A stretch of 64,000 nt of DNA from Caenorhabditis elegans (GCF_000002985.6 NC_003279.8:2976001-3040000), one strand, 5' to 3'. Shown: positions 1 to 13,100, counted from the stretch's first letter. Numbers and translations: made by a program. Notes: generated by a model not told the origin, from the sequence alone.

Positions 1-1089
1 CAAATTTTGATGATTTTTATTTAAACACTTATAATTCAAAGACGAGACGTTTTCATGGAAAAAGTTTCAATGCCAAAATAAATTAAATTAAATAATCCAT
101 AATTTGCTAAAAATAAATTTGTTTCCAAACAACTAGTTGTTTCAGAAATTAAGTGCCAAAAAAAGGAAAAAAAATGCAAAAAAAATCAAGGGAGGAGTCA
201 AATTAGGCCACTTTTTGCGATTGCAAAGCGAGATTTTTTATCAAATAACAAAGCTTTTTGGAAGATTATGTATTCCCTTTCCTATCCAAAATGCATCAAA
301 GAGCAGTACAACCTCTTCACACAAAAGCTCGAGCAGCTGAAACAACAATTCAGGGTGGACAGGATGAGGGGGGGGATACATCCGTCTTTTTGGACAGGAG
401 ACACCGACCGACCGAATCATCACTTTAATCGAATTACATCGCCTAACCACAGAGGAGAAGGGGGAAATAATCGAAGAACGGTTTGGGAGGGTTAGGGAGA
501 AAAAACGGGTTGTTCCGGTTCACAGAGCATGAAATTAGAATTTTCCTTGGAGGAACATAGTTGAGCTCAGAGTTTCTACTGGGTACACTTTATAAAACTT
601 TCTGAAACATATTGATATTTTCTACAATTTTTTTACATTTTATGAAACTATCTAAAAATTAAAAAAAAAGTTTCAACAAATTTTTAGAAAATTTAAAAAT
701 GTTTCAGAAAGTGTGAAACGTTAGAGAAAATTTCAAGAAGTTTCAAAACATGTTTCAGAAAGAACATTTTAAAAAGTTTTAGAAAGTTTCATGGAATGCA
801 AAAATTTTTTAAGTTTTAGAAAGTTTTAGATTTTTCAAAAAGCTTTAGAAATTTTTTAAAAAATTTCAGAAAATGTTAAAATGTTAAAGCTGTTTGAAAC
901 TTTCTAAAACTTTCTAAAACTTTTTGAAATTTTCTGAATTTTTTTGAAATTTTCTGAAACTTTTCGGAACTTTCTGACACATTTTTAAATTTTCTGAAAC
1001 ATTTTTAAATTTTCTAAAAATTTGTTGAAACTTTTTTTTTCCATTCGGCAGAAAAAGGTAAAAACTCGGTTTCCCTAAATTCCCTTACA

Positions 1090-1245
1090 AGGGAAGTCGA
1101 AAAACTGAACCCCGGACTTTGACATGCTGAACCTGGACCGGGGCAGCTAAATTTTTTGGAGGGATCATTATTTTCACTCTTTTATCGAAAAAATACTATG
1201 GCATGTCAAAGTCCGGGGTTCAGTCTTTCGACTTCCCTTGTTAAT
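1090..1245. repeat. Inverted repeat, about 50-bp arms
   Basis: The left arm (about 1092-1128) reads towards GAACCCCGGACTTTGACATG. The right arm (about 1199-1243) is its reverse complement, with GCATGTCAAAGTCCGGGGTT and then GACTTCCCTTGTTAA. The loop is about 70 bases. It looks like a small palindromic repeat and has no coding content. Confidence 0.75.
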
Positions 1246-2084
1246 TTCTGAACATATACATAGAGGGAAATATATTTTTTGAATAAAAACACACATTTGA
1301 ACATGTAAACGAGAGGAACAAGATAGTGTATAGTTAAATGAAGCGTACAGTTCCTTTTTTAACACGGGCGCAGTTCTGGCAAGGGCAGTGTAGAAACAAG
1401 ATTGTTTGATGTGAAAATTTAGGAAAAAATTAGGTTTTGGGCCATTTAATTTTGATCTACCTGATCACGATTTCCAGAAAGCGCGGGAAGTTTATTCTAG
1501 AGTGATGTGACGTCACTATTTTGTAGAATACATTTACCGCGTTTTCTGGGGATCAAATTCTTTGAACTTTGCTATTTTTGTTACCCTACCAGAATCCAAA
1601 AAAACCAGAAGAAAGCGGTGAGTTTTGCAATTTTTAAAAGATTTAAAACATTTGCATTTACACTCTGGTAATAATTACTAGACGCTTTTTTGGAAACATC
1701 GTGAAATTTACTTAGGCACAAAGCAGGCTGAGATGAGGTAGGCAGGTGTGTTGTAGGCATGTAGGCAAGCACCTAGGCAGGCAGACACATACATAAAAAC
1801 TAGTTTGCTCAAGAAAGGTAAAATTATTAAATTCAACGGAGATATCAATATTGATAGAAAAACCAAATTTTAAAATACCACTTGCTCTACTCTGACAGTT
1901 CATATCTAGGCTCTCTTTAGGTTTATCAAAAAAGTTTCAACTGACAAAATACGGTAGTTGAAATTTTTTTGAAAAAAGTTTAGACAGCCGAGATATAACC
2001 CGTCAAAGTACAGCAGTAGGGTGGGGTGCAAGTCAGGAAAATACTGCACTTAAGACATGTTTAAGGTATAACATAATATTTTTC

Positions 2085-2175
2085 CGGCAAATCGGCAATT
2101 TGTAGAAAATGAAAATTTCCGGCAAATCGGCAAACCGGCAGTTTGGCGATTTGCCGAATTTGCCGAACGGTAATT
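2085..2175. repeat. CCGGCAAA-type repeat tract
   Basis: This short tract consists of alternating TTTCCGGCAAATCGGCAA units. It is the same family as the longer tracts elsewhere in the window. Confidence 0.8.
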
Positions 2176-3019
2176 GCCGCCCATCCCTGGTATATCTTGA
2201 CAACACTTTTTGCTCACTTTTTTATTTTCGAATTTTTCACTTTATGGTTTAGCCTAAGTTTTTACAGTTAGTTAGTTCTCAATTTCAAAAAAAGTGAGCA
2301 AAAAGTGTTGTCAATTTATATTTCAACTTTGCAAACTAAAAAAGTATTTTCTTAGTAATAACTACACAAATGCATAGCCAGAAAAACTATACACATATTT
2401 TCATACCTTATGATTCCTAGAAGTCATACAGGTCTACCTCATGTCTCCCAGTTTTCCGGAAAAGAGACCCCATTCCAAATGTCTCACACAGTGTCCTCGT
2501 GGAAAGAAAACGACTTGTGCAATGAACCCTCTAATTTATGTGTATATCTCTCTCTCTCTCTCTCTTACAACAACTGGAAAAAAGACATTTTGTGTTGAAC
2601 AAATCCATAAATTAGAGGCCGAAAAACGAAGGGACCGTTCCATCGAGAGACAGCTGTGCAGCCTATTTCTGTTTGTGATTTCCCATGGGGAGAGACATGG
2701 AAACAGTATTTGTACAAACAATATGACACATACAGGTGGACATGAGCGATGGGAATTTTCTAGAGTCAAGGGGTGCCTGTTTGCCTACAAGGCAGCCTAC
2801 CCAACCATAAGCGGTAAGCACCGCAAATTTAATAATTTTTTTAACTGAAAATTGAAAAAAAAATTGTAAATCAAAGAATTTTTTGTTGTAATTTCAAACG
2901 TTTTCAAAACTTCTGTATATTGAAAATAACCTTTTTTATTTTTGAAAAAAAGGTCGAACATTTTTTGTTGAAATTTTTTACAGGACATTGACATTACATA
3001 GGACATAGGACACAAAATT

Positions 3020-3360
3020 GCAATAGATTTTTTTCCGGCAAAAATTGGCAAATTGTCGAAATTGAAAATTTCCGGCAAATCGGCAAATCGCCGGAATTGA
3101 ACATTTTCGGCATTTCGGCAAATTATCGGAATTGAAAATTTCCGGCACTTCTTTAAATAGGCAAATCGTCGGAATTGAAAATTTCCGGCACTTCTTTAAA
3201 TAGGCAAATCGCCGGAATTGAACATTTTCGGCAAACGGCACATCGGCAAGTTGCCGGAATTGAAAAATTCCGGCAAATTGGGATTTTGCCAAAAATGTAA
3301 ATTTCCGGCAAATCGGCAAACTGGCAATTTTCCGATTTATCGAATGGCAATTGCCGCCTA
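3020..3360. repeat. CCGGCAAA-type repeat tract
   Basis: About 9 imperfect units of TTTCCGGCAAATCGGCAAAT followed by CGCCGGAATTGAAAA. Units of roughly 35-45 bp vary in length. Open frames across it are low-complexity by-products of the repeat. Confidence 0.9.
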
Positions 3361-3934
3361 CTTCTGGTTCAATGAAAAAAAAAACTTGTTTTGTTAAAAC
3401 CCTCGTAACTTTTTTTTATCATTTTTAGTATCAAAAAGTGTTCAACCAATGAGTTGTTCAAAAATATTTGATAATATTTTTACTAGTTGACAACATTTTG
3501 ATAACATTTATGCGGGGAGATATGAGCCGGTAAAGTTTAGATCGAAAAATCAAAATAAAATGGAGAGGTACGGGATTGATTACAAAAATCTCTTTTAAAA
3601 AAAGTACTCAATCTAGCTTGTCCGGATAGTGTATAATATAACTCATAATAATAATGTTGTATGTTGATTTCCAAAACAATCATGACAAGAGGGGGTAGAA
3701 CAAGTACTTGAAATGAACAATCAAAACAACACGTAATCCCATCGGTGGTGTGTCCACTTGTCAACCGATACATGTGTGAATAAATGACCACATGTTCATT
3801 TTAAAGGGCATGTGTAACTGTTTGGGTAGATTTTTGTAATAATTGCAAAAAAAACATTGAAGAAATTTGGAATTTTTATAATAAGAACAATTTTCTAAAA
3901 ATGTATATTTTTTTTGTTAAAAGTTCAAATAGTG

Positions 3935-4375
3935 GTGTGCCATTTGGCAAATTGGCAAATTGCCGGAATTGGAAAAATTCGGCAAACCGGCAAACTGCCA
4001 ATTTGCCGAATCTGCCGGAATTTTTAATTTTTGGCAAATTGCCGATTTGCCGTTTACCAGATATCAGATTTGCCGGAGATATCAGAGGGATTTTTTTATA
4101 AAACGGAAACACTTGAAACTGTACCTTTTTGAAATTGTTTTCCCGATTTTCTTTAGAAAAAAATGTGACGAATTCGGCTAATCGACACTTTGCCAGTTTG
4201 CCGATTTACCGGAAATTTCAAATTCCGGCATTTCGCCGATTTGCCGATTTGCCGAAAATTTTCAATTCCGGCAATTTGCCGGTTTGTGAATTTGCCGAAA
4301 ATGTTCAATTTTGTCAATTTACCGGTTGGCCGGTTTGCCAGGAAAATTCGTTTGCCGCCCCCCCCCCCCCCTGAT
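3935..4375. repeat. CCGGCAAA-type repeat tracts ending in a C14 run
   Basis: Two blocks (about 3935-4080 and 4180-4350) of AATTTGCCGATTTGCCGGAA units lie on either side of a unique spacer. The tract ends in a homopolymer of 14 C at 4358-4371, which is G14 on the minus strand. Confidence 0.88.
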
Positions 4376-5734
4376 TCAAATATTAAATATTACAAGAGAA
4401 TGCTGTACCTGGTCTTGAAGCGACCGATTTTTTTCAAATGCAAAATAATTGTTCTGTTTCCTGTTTCATTTTAAAATTAAGGAAACCCGTTTAAAAATGC
4501 GCAAAAATTAAGGAATACGGTACACAATCGCGGTGAGACCCGAAACCTCAAATGACCCTTGCGCCTTTAAAATATTACTGTAACCCAAATAAATCGATTT
4601 TATTTTAAAAAAAATCTTAAAATAATTGTAAAAAGACTGTATTGGTCATTGAACCAGCTAGTTTTAGCGCTTGTTCCGCTCCATTTCGTAGTCCTTCCCC
4701 GCGCCCGCCCGCTATTTAAAATGCAAATATGGAGAGAGAGAGACCTCGAGATTTGATTCTATATATTGTTGTGTATGTACATTAAATGCAACAAAAACAG
4801 TTTCGCATTGAAAACTGCCGTTGTTAAGTGGATGCTGCTGCTGTATCTCGGCGCACGCATTGATGCTTACTAAATGTTTGTTACAAGAGACAAGAAAAAT
4901 ACAGTTTTGCATGTTTTAAATGGAAAAAGAATATTCAATTTAATACAAGTGGATTAGTTGGCCGGTAGAAGAAGTGTGACGTCAAAATTATTTAAATCAC
5001 AAACAATAACAGAAAATTGCTGAAAAATGTGAATTACCGAATTTAACTAGACTTTGAACAATATTATCCGCCATATTCAGGTTCAGAAATAAAAGAAATG
5101 AATACAAAATCCGTCTCGGACGAACTCATTGAGATTTCTCCAGATTCCTTAGAGTGAAACGCGATTGTAATAAGGTATTCAATTCTACAATTTTAGTAGA
5201 AAAGAATTTTAGTAAGCCAAATTTTCAAGATTCAGGAAAAAAGAAGAAAAAAACTTGCTTGTTTTGGTTCAAATTGCAAATCTAGGTCGGGATGAGTTCA
5301 ATCCCGCCAAAATTCCAAAATTATTTTTTTGCAAAAAAGTGCAGTTTAAAAAATAAATCGGATACAAAAACCCCTATATCGCGCCTTAAATTCAATATCT
5401 AGGTCCAGGAACGTACCAATAATCTTAGAAAAAGTTCTCTATTCAGGGCCATATCAATTCTACCAAAATTCCAAAAAAAAATTTTGTTTTTGCGCACAGA
5501 TAAAAAAATTAAAAACAGAATTTACATAAAAATCTCTATAAAATTGGTAATATAGTAGATCAAGGTCTAACATTTCACGGAGATACATAAAATTTCATTA
5601 TCTAACAATTCTAGTTGTTTCGGAAAACTTCAAGTTTTCTACAGTATTTCTTCGAAAACCTTTCAAAATTTATATCACAAAAAATAACAAACAACAATAA
5701 TCCGAAAAATGATATAAAAATAACAAAAGAAAAT

Positions 5735-7072
5735 TCATTGAGATTTTTTGTAAATCTTCTTGCACTTGAGATACGCCGGCGGGATCGGTTCCACGTGGCA
5801 TCGGCGGTCCAGGGGCGAAATTCCGAGGCGTTTCAGGTTACGAGCAGCCACCAGCTCATCCTCGACAGATCCCTTGAGCACGGTGTATCTGAAATTTTTT
5901 AGAAACATTTTTGGCGGTAAAATTCAAATTTTTAGGAAAAAAAATGTTGGCGGGAAATCAAAATTTTCTGAGAAAAAGAAGAATAAGCCGTACTTTTCAA
6001 CTTCGCTGGAATCCGTTGCTTTGATTGTGACGACCTTTTCGAATTCGATATTCGCCTTCATAATTCTGTCGGTCGGCGTGTTCAACGCCTTATCGATGCT
6101 GTTCACCTGCTCATCTGAAAATTTTGAATTTTTAAAGGCGCAGATGGGTCTCGTCGCGCCCTATAAAAATTGCAACACGACCTAGAAAATGCGAAAACTC
6201 GGCCAGAGATTTTTTTTCATCAATTTCTTCAATTTTTTCTGAAAATGGAAAATTGGCCGAGGCCATAATTTATTCAAAAATAATCTAAAGTTTGTGGTTT
6301 TTTAATTAAAAATATTTTTAAACTCTCGAAAAATTCAAGAAAAAAATTGGAAAATCCAGTAAATTATAGACTTTTTTAGACCATAAAAATATTTTTTGAA
6401 AATTTCAAAAAATTCTCGAATAATTTTTTAAAAAATTGGAAAATCCTAGTAAAATCTAGATGTTTTAAATTTTTAAAAATTCCAGAAAATTCGAGAAAAT
6501 TTCACAAAAATACTAGTAAATTCTAGATTTTTAAAAACATGTTTTAAAAAACTATGGAAAAAAAATTACAGAAAATTCCAGACATTTTTTTTGAAAATTA
6601 AAAACAAAAAGAAATGAAATTTCATTAATATAGACATTTTTTAAATTTTAGAAAAAAACCAGAAAACTTTTGATTGTCCAAAAAAATATTTAGAAAATTC
6701 TGTAAAATATCAGTAAATTTTAGAATTTTAGAAAAATTTCGAAAATCTAAAAATTCCAGAAACACAGGAAAATCCGTATTTTTAATTTTTAATCGTAAAA
6801 AAGGAAATCCTAGTGAATTCTAGATATTTTTTTGAAAATCCAAAAAAAAAATTTAGGAAATTTAAGAAAAAAATTTAGATAATATTAAATTCAAAATTTT
6901 TTTTTAATTTTAAAATAACTAGAAAATTTCCAAAAAAATAATCCCTCTGCGTATCTGCAATTTTTGACCACGTGGCCTAGTTTTTTCGCGGCCACCTACT
7001 TCCAGTCGCCGTTGCTTTGAGCAGTGCATCCAGACTACTGATGGTCCTCCTTTTCGGCGTGAAGCTTTTCAT
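5735..7072 (-). CDS. Uncharacterised 115-residue protein
   Basis: Three exons on the minus strand: 7072-7000, 6114-5994 and 5888-5735. All splice ends are GT/AG and phases agree (1, then 2). The product starts MKSFTPKRRTISSLDALLKA and ends in a basic tail, YLKCKKIYKKSQ. It is hydrophilic, with no signal peptide or membrane segment, and I recognise no domain. The start follows a TTTTCAG acceptor by 4 bases, as expected for a trans-spliced message. The Ras-like gene on the same strand ends about 190 bp upstream, so this is probably the downstream gene of a two-gene operon. The mainly charged C-terminal exon has good codon structure. The model is solid, the function unknown. Confidence 0.7.
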
Positions 7073-7262
7073 ATTGCTGAAAATAGAATTAGAAATTTAA
7101 ACTAAAAATTCGTTATTTTTTCAAAAATCACAAATAATAAAAAATATATTATGGCTACACAACATCACAGCACAGCAAACAAATCATTGAAAATTTAATT
7201 TTTAAAAAAATTAGATTTTATTTGAATTTCAAATTTTCCAGAAAAATTCCCAAAAAAAAAAA

Positions 7263-9167
7263 TCAATTATGAAACAGCTTAAGTAGCTTGCTTCCCGTCT
7301 TCAATTTGCTCAACGACGGAGTTTTGTGCAGTGGAGCCGGAGTTTTTGTTGTAGAAGTTTTCGCGCGAACTTGTGAAGATCGAGAGGAGGATCGGAGAGC
7401 GGCGAAGGCTCCTTTTCCTGAAAAAATCGATTTTTTTCGAGGAAGCTGACGGGAGGCTCACGTGGAGTAATAATTTCAGAATCTGATGAGCATTGTCGTG
7501 GCGATGGGCTGCGTGCTCCGGAGATTATGTTCTGAAAGAGAAAATTTTAGTCGTACAAAAATCAAATAGTCCAGAATAGCGGGAAATTCAAATTTTCTGA
7601 GAAAAACCTTTTGGGGGAAATTGAACATTTTTTGAGAAAAAGTATTGGCGGGAAATTCAAATTTCCATTAAAAAAATTGTTCGACGGGAAATTCAAATTG
7701 ATTTTATTAGTGAAAAGTTTTGGCGGGACTTTCAAATTCTCTGAGAAAAATTTTTAATTTTTTAAGAATTCATTTTTGCAGAAAATTCAAACTTTATGGG
7801 GAAAAATTTTGGCGGGAAATTCAAATTTTCAGAGAAATAACATTTTGGGGGAAATTTACAACTTTCTGCGAATTTGTTTTGCGGAAAATTCAAATTTTAT
7901 GGGAAAAAATCGGTGGCCGAACTTTTTCTCGGCCATCTAGCAGCTTGTAATCCTAACCTGAAAAATCGAGTGAAGACCCTGTGTGAATTGTCGTAAATCG
8001 ATTGCAGCCGAGCATTCAGCAAACTGAGCTTTATGCTGTGAAGCGAGACGTTCTCCTTCAGTCTCAGAAACTTGTCGATATCTTTCCAAATCAGTCTTAT
8101 TTCCGACTAGCAGGGTACGATGCTCACGGGGACACAGTACATGCTCGTGACGAGAGATTCGTTCCAGAATTCCTTCGGCATATCTGGGAAAATATGCTTT
8201 AATATTGAAGTATGCCAAAATAAATTCGAAAATCTATTAAAAATGAGCAAATTTCGTCAAGAGTTTGTCAAAAAAAAATTACAGAAAAAACTGTCATAAG
8301 CTCCGCCCATTTCCTGGTGAAATTTTTGAGCAATCTAGGAAGTCTAGAAATTCTGTGAGATTTCTGAAAATTTTGGTTTCTTTTTTTAATTTTTAATTCC
8401 TAATAATTCTCACAATAAAAAAATGTCAGAAGCAAATAATTAATATTGAGGTTAATGAAAAGCAGCGCCGCAGAGAAAAAGAGGCGGAGCGTAATTATGC
8501 AACCCTGCGGCACGGTTTTTTTCTCCAGGATCTGTAAATAGAGGAAAACCGTGCCGCAGTGTTGCTAAATCACTCTCCGCCTCTTTTACTGTGCGACGCT
8601 GCTTTTCACGGATCGATCGTTGAATTTCAACATTCAGTTTTTTTTTGGGAAAATGGAAAATGCCAAATTTTCGTGGCTATTCAATTTTCAAATTTTTAAA
8701 AAATAATTTTTTACCGCTATTCTTGAATTTCCAAGCTCCAAAACCCCTTCCAATAAAAAACTAACTGAAAACTAAGCTGACTAGTGACGTCATAAACCAC
8801 CACATATACATCCGCCCACGCAATCCATCTCATTTCATCTTTCGTCGCATTTTCAACTGTATCCATCATCCAAACCATCAGAGATTGTCCACCAACAGTT
8901 TCTTGTCTACAGTAGTTATCCTCAAGTGTTGAATCATATTCTCCAATAAATCGTTTCGTGATATACTTCACAGCGATCGCTGGAATTAATTCTTGGCACT
9001 ATTATAAAATTTATTTTCAAAAAAAAAAAATACTAAAAACATGTTTTTTAATCAATAATAATCTCAGCCCAAATATTGGCAATTTTTAAAAATTCACCTG
9101 ATTTCCCGGAACCGGCCATTCCAACCAAAGCCACGTGTAATTCTCGAAGAGGTGCAGTATTCCTCAT
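7263..9167 (-). CDS. Ras-like small GTPase with degenerate G3 motif
   Basis: Five exons: 9167-9098, 8979-8766, 8183-7958, 7531-7462 and 7417-7263, in consistent frame, giving 244 residues. The P-loop GMAGSGKS is at residues 16-23. A switch I threonine is present (EYDSTLED). G4 is NKTD and G5 is CSAA. The fold matches RERG/RASL11-12-type Ras relatives. Where DTAGQ is expected, the protein reads DTVEN, so the invariant glycine of G3 is missing. The C-terminal 75 residues are Ser/Thr/Lys-rich, end LLKLFHN, and have no CAAX prenylation box. The start lies 2 bases after a CCTTAG acceptor. It probably binds nucleotide, but hydrolysis may be weak or absent. The family is assigned by motif; the subfamily is uncertain. 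Confidence 0.85.
8455..8615. repeat. Palindromic repeat with GCGGCACGG arms
   Basis: Inverted arms read AGCAGCGCCGCAGAGAAAAA (left) and ACTGTGCGACGCTGCTTTTC (right), each followed inward by GTGCCGCAG-type sequence. It lies in the second intron of the Ras-like gene. Related units occur at about 23.9-24.8, 54.5 and 59.0 kb. Confidence 0.8.
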
Positions 9168-9272
9168 TTCTAAGGGGAGACAAAGGTGCTCTGTGAGCTC
9201 CCCAGTCGATCACTTTTCACTTTAAACCTAAATCTCTATTTCTCTCTGCGTCTCTGTCTCTGTCTCTCTCTG

Positions 9273-9320
<48 letters not shown>

Positions 9321-10186
9321 GATCTCCTGTGATCTCTGAACAGCTATTCAGGAACAAGTAGTATACATTACATTTTATTCACGGTGGTTTAATCACTTAT
9401 TGAGCTGAAGGTCGGAAATCGGAATTTTCGGTTTTGTGGCCGCGGACTGAGAAAATTTAGGCCACCGACTTTTTTTGCAATAATTTTAAAAATATTGGGC
9501 AAAATTTAATTTTTTGGATCAAAGTTTCAAAGGATAAATATCTTCAAAAAATCTAGATTTTCGAGAAAAAAATTTGATAAAGTTTTAAACAATTATTTTT
9601 TAATTTACCGCGAAATTTTAAATTTTGATGAAAACTATAGGTTTTCAAATTCAACTTAGAGAATTTTCCAAATTTTTAAGGTAGTTTTTGTTCAGTTTGA
9701 CGGCTGAATTTCGCTCAAACTCACGCTTTTTTGTAGTTTAAAAAAATAATTTTTCAAAAAAAAAAAATTTAATTTTCAGTTTTTTTTTTTCAAAAAAATT
9801 CCAAAAAAAAATTTATCGTGAAATTCAAAAGAATTTTGATTTTTTTTAAATTCAGACTTATGGTACAAAATTTTCCGAAACTTCAAAAATTCCAAAAAAA
9901 AAAAGAAGTAAAATTTTACAAAATTCCAAATGATTTTAAATTTCGAAAATTTTAAAAACTTCAGAAAATTCGCAAAATTAAAAAAAAATTTACAGATGTG
10001 TTTCAAAATTAATTTTTAAATTTTTAAAAATTTTTGAGCTTTAATTTTTCAAGTATTTTGGTAAAATTTGAGTTTTTAGATAATTGAAAAATTAAAAAAA
10101 CATAGATTTTTATTTTTTTAACCTCAAAAATTCCGTTAAAAAAATAAATTTTTATTGTTATTACACTATTTACAAGCAAAAAATGT
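9168..10186. other. Spacer between DET1-like gene and Ras-like gene
   Basis: About 1 kb without an exon. It contains a CT microsatellite (about 9230-9320), just upstream of the Ras-like start, and then very AT-rich sequence with runs of AAAATTTTT. The spacing is too long for a typical operon, so this probably holds the promoter of the Ras-like gene and the 3' end of the DET1-like gene. Confidence 0.6.
9230..9320. repeat. CT-rich microsatellite
   Basis: A near-perfect (CT)n run with TCTCTG interruptions at its left end. It lies 60-150 bp upstream of the Ras-like GTPase start codon. On the coding strand it is a GA repeat. Confidence 0.95.
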
Positions 10187-13100
10187 TCAATGTTCTAAAT
10201 TTTTCGAAACAATAAAATCGTCTGATACATCTGCCTGACGATGAGCAACCAACCAAAATGATCCAACTTTAAGAAATAAAACTGGATCAATTGGATGATA
10301 GTACAGTGTTGCACCGAATTCTTCATTCTCATGAAAATGATTCCACGCCGAGGTATCCCGGGGATAGTGATTCGTGGATTTTCTGAAAAAAAAACAATTT
10401 TTTGGTGGCTTTTTTCGATTTTTTTCGGGTAAAATTGTAAAACAATTTTTTTTGTTGAAATTTTTTAAATTCAGAAAAAAATATCGATTTTCTGGCACAA
10501 ATTTAGAAAAAAATTTTTTTTTTTGGAGAAATATATTTTTTGGATTTTTATGGAAAAAATATTGTTTTTAGAAAAAATAGATTTTTTTTGGGAGAAACAA
10601 AATTTTTTTAATTTTTCAAGCAAAAATACGGGAGTTTAAAAAAAATTAATGTTGATAGGAAAAACGTTCAATTTCTTTAAATATTTTTTCCTGAGTAAAT
10701 ATAACTAAATTTTGATGAAAAAATAAAAGAAAAAATTGATTTTAGCAAAAAAAAATCGTATTTATTTTAGTTTTTGAAAAAAAGTTTCAATTTTTTAAAT
10801 AAAAAAAAAATTTTAATTTTCCGGAAAAAAAAATCGATTATATTTCATTTTTTTCTGAGGAAAAAACATTGGAAAAATGGGGTTTTCAAGTAAAAATTTT
10901 TTTTTCAAAATTATTTTTCAATTATCTCTGAAAAAAGGTGTTTTTGGGTCTCGCAGCGAAAAAATATTTTTTTCTTTTTTTCCAGTCTTACCCCATATTC
11001 ATAAAATCCTCTGCTTCTGCAGCATTAAAAAATGCATCTGTCAACGGATTTGATGTGCTTTTCTGAAAAAAAATTCGTGAAAATTCTAGGCAGGCAGGTA
11101 GGCACAGGCGTAGGTATCATGAAACCTACCACATTATTAAAATTGGAAATCAAAATATGATATACTTCAAATAGTCGATCGAAATTGTTCAATTCTGAAA
11201 AATCCAAATTTTGAGAGCTTCCCGGGAAAATCTACAGTACCATCCGGATTTGAGACATTTATCAAACTATTTTTGAACCATGGCTGCTCGTGTGCTGGTG
11301 TCGGATTCAGGTACGTCCAGTGACGTGGCAATAGGTCAGGAAGGTGATGAGTGAAGAGAAGCTTCAGGTATTCGTGGTACTGAAATTTCTTTAATTATGA
11401 AAATTTTGCGGCTGGTATTATATATTATATATATTTGATTTCCAAAAGATTTTAAGTTCCGAAAATTCACAAAACAATTAAAAATTCCAAAAAACTTAGA
11501 TTCAAAAACTCAAAAATTTTTGAATTTTTTTTGATTCCAGAAACTTCAGGTACTGAAAATTTTCGTCGTTAAAAATGTTTGAAGTTCCGAAAATCCCAAA
11601 AAAAAAAAAAGGTTTTTTGCTCAAATTTCGGAGATTCCATAGAATCTGAAGCATCATTTTCGAAAAGTTCTGAAAAAAATTTTAATTTCTAAAATTCGAT
11701 TTTTTTGCAAATTTTTTTCACGAAATTTTTAAAGTATGAATTTTTTAGGTAAAAGCTTTCCAAAAAAAGAAGTATAATTTCCAAATTTCCAAATTATTCT
11801 AAAGCTAAATTCCTAAAATTCACAAAATATTAAAATTTCAAAAAAATTGTAAATTTCAAAACGTAGCTCCGAATTTTTCAAATTTCAGAGTTTTCCGAAT
11901 TTCAAATTAAAATTAAAATCCAAAAAATCAGATTTTTTCAATTCCAAAAATTTTCAAAAACTCTAGAAAATTCACAAAATTAAGAAAGAATCAATTTTTA
12001 AAATGTAAAATGTAAAAAATTCCGGAAAATGTTAATTCTGAAATTTTCGAAAATTCCAAATTTTTTAAATTCCAAGCGATTTGCGATAATTGCCAAAATA
12101 TTAAAAATTCCAAAAAAAATTCAAAATTCAAAAATTTCTGAATTTTTTTTAATTCCAAAAATTTTAAAAACTCGAGAAAATTAACAAAATTTGAAAAAAA
12201 ATTTTTTTTTCAAGAATTTGAAATTTTCCTCACATTCGGGTATACGGTAATCGATGAGTCCAAAATTGAGATGGTGGCTCCAATGTGAAGAGGGCTTGAT
12301 CGGCGTTTGTCTGGAATAAAGAGATTTTTTCAATAAATTTTAGTAAAAAAAATCTTCCATTCCGCACAGTTTTCCTGGATTTAATTTGAATTTTTAATTT
12401 TTCAAAAAATTTATTTTTTAATTTTTTAATAAAATTTATAAGGTTTTTGATAGAATTCTAAAAGAGCAGAAATTTCAAATTTTTTGAAAATTTTTTTTTT
12501 GACCTCAAACTCCATCAAATCCACTTCTCCGAGAGGACTACACCAAGGTCAGGCGGTAATTCAAATTTTGGAGTTCTTGAATATAAAAACCCTTACGAAA
12601 AGTCATGGTAACCGCGAGAAGATCATCAGAAATCATGTGACATTGGGTGAGTTTCGGAGATTTTCTGGAAAAATTCGATTTTTTTCGAATTTCCCGGCAA
12701 AACCTACCCAAAAAGCCTGGAAGCATGTTCAGGTGCATCTCTGTGAAGAATAGTGAGAATATCCTGTTGAATTGGGCTATGAAATCGATGAAAATTGAAT
12801 ACATCGGTGAAAATTTGGCTGGAATTTATATATATATTTCAAGTTTTGAGTGAATTTTCTAATAGTAGCGAATTTCTGTTTTTTTTTTAGTTATTGAATG
12901 CGAAAGAGTGTTCGTCTTTAAAGGTGGTGTAGTCGAAATTTATTTTATTGCTTTATTAGATTCTAAATTGTCTGAAAACGCCGAATTTCATAATGAAACT
13001 TCTTGAAAACTTCTCAAAAAAAAGTTATGACGGCTCAAAAAATGGCCTAAGATTAGTTAAAATTTGAAATTTGACCGACTTGTCAAGCGGCTGGAAATTA

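Larger units (their letters stand above)
1..5734. other. Gene-free repeat-rich region at left edge
   Basis: I see no supported gene here. The open frames are short and lack splice context or recognisable protein. The region holds degenerate TTTCAGAAAGTTT-type AT repeats (about 600-1030, with inverted parts), a short inverted repeat near 1090-1245, three tracts of CCGGCAAA-type repeat (about 2085-2175, 3020-3360, 3935-4360), a 14-base C tract and a short CT run near 2553. A stretch near 4670-4910 is less AT-rich, has an ATGCAAAT octamer and a GAGAGA run, and could be regulatory DNA. No transcript can be assigned to it. Confidence 0.6.

Noticed and set aside
268..495. Plus-strand 75-codon frame with a coil-like stretch (KEQYNLFTQKLEQLKQQF)
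   Set aside because: Short and ends in G-rich low-complexity sequence. No neighbours or splice sites support it.
2441..2848. Plus-strand 135-codon open frame
   Set aside because: It includes a CT run (SLSLSL) and has no recognisable domain, splice context or upstream acceptor. Not enough support for a gene.
12481..12535. Exon-like stretch PLGEVDLMEFE in the DET1-like gene
   Set aside because: A TAG acceptor and GTCAAA donor are present, but the phase left by the previous exon puts a stop in frame. Joining exon 9 directly to 12310 keeps frame.
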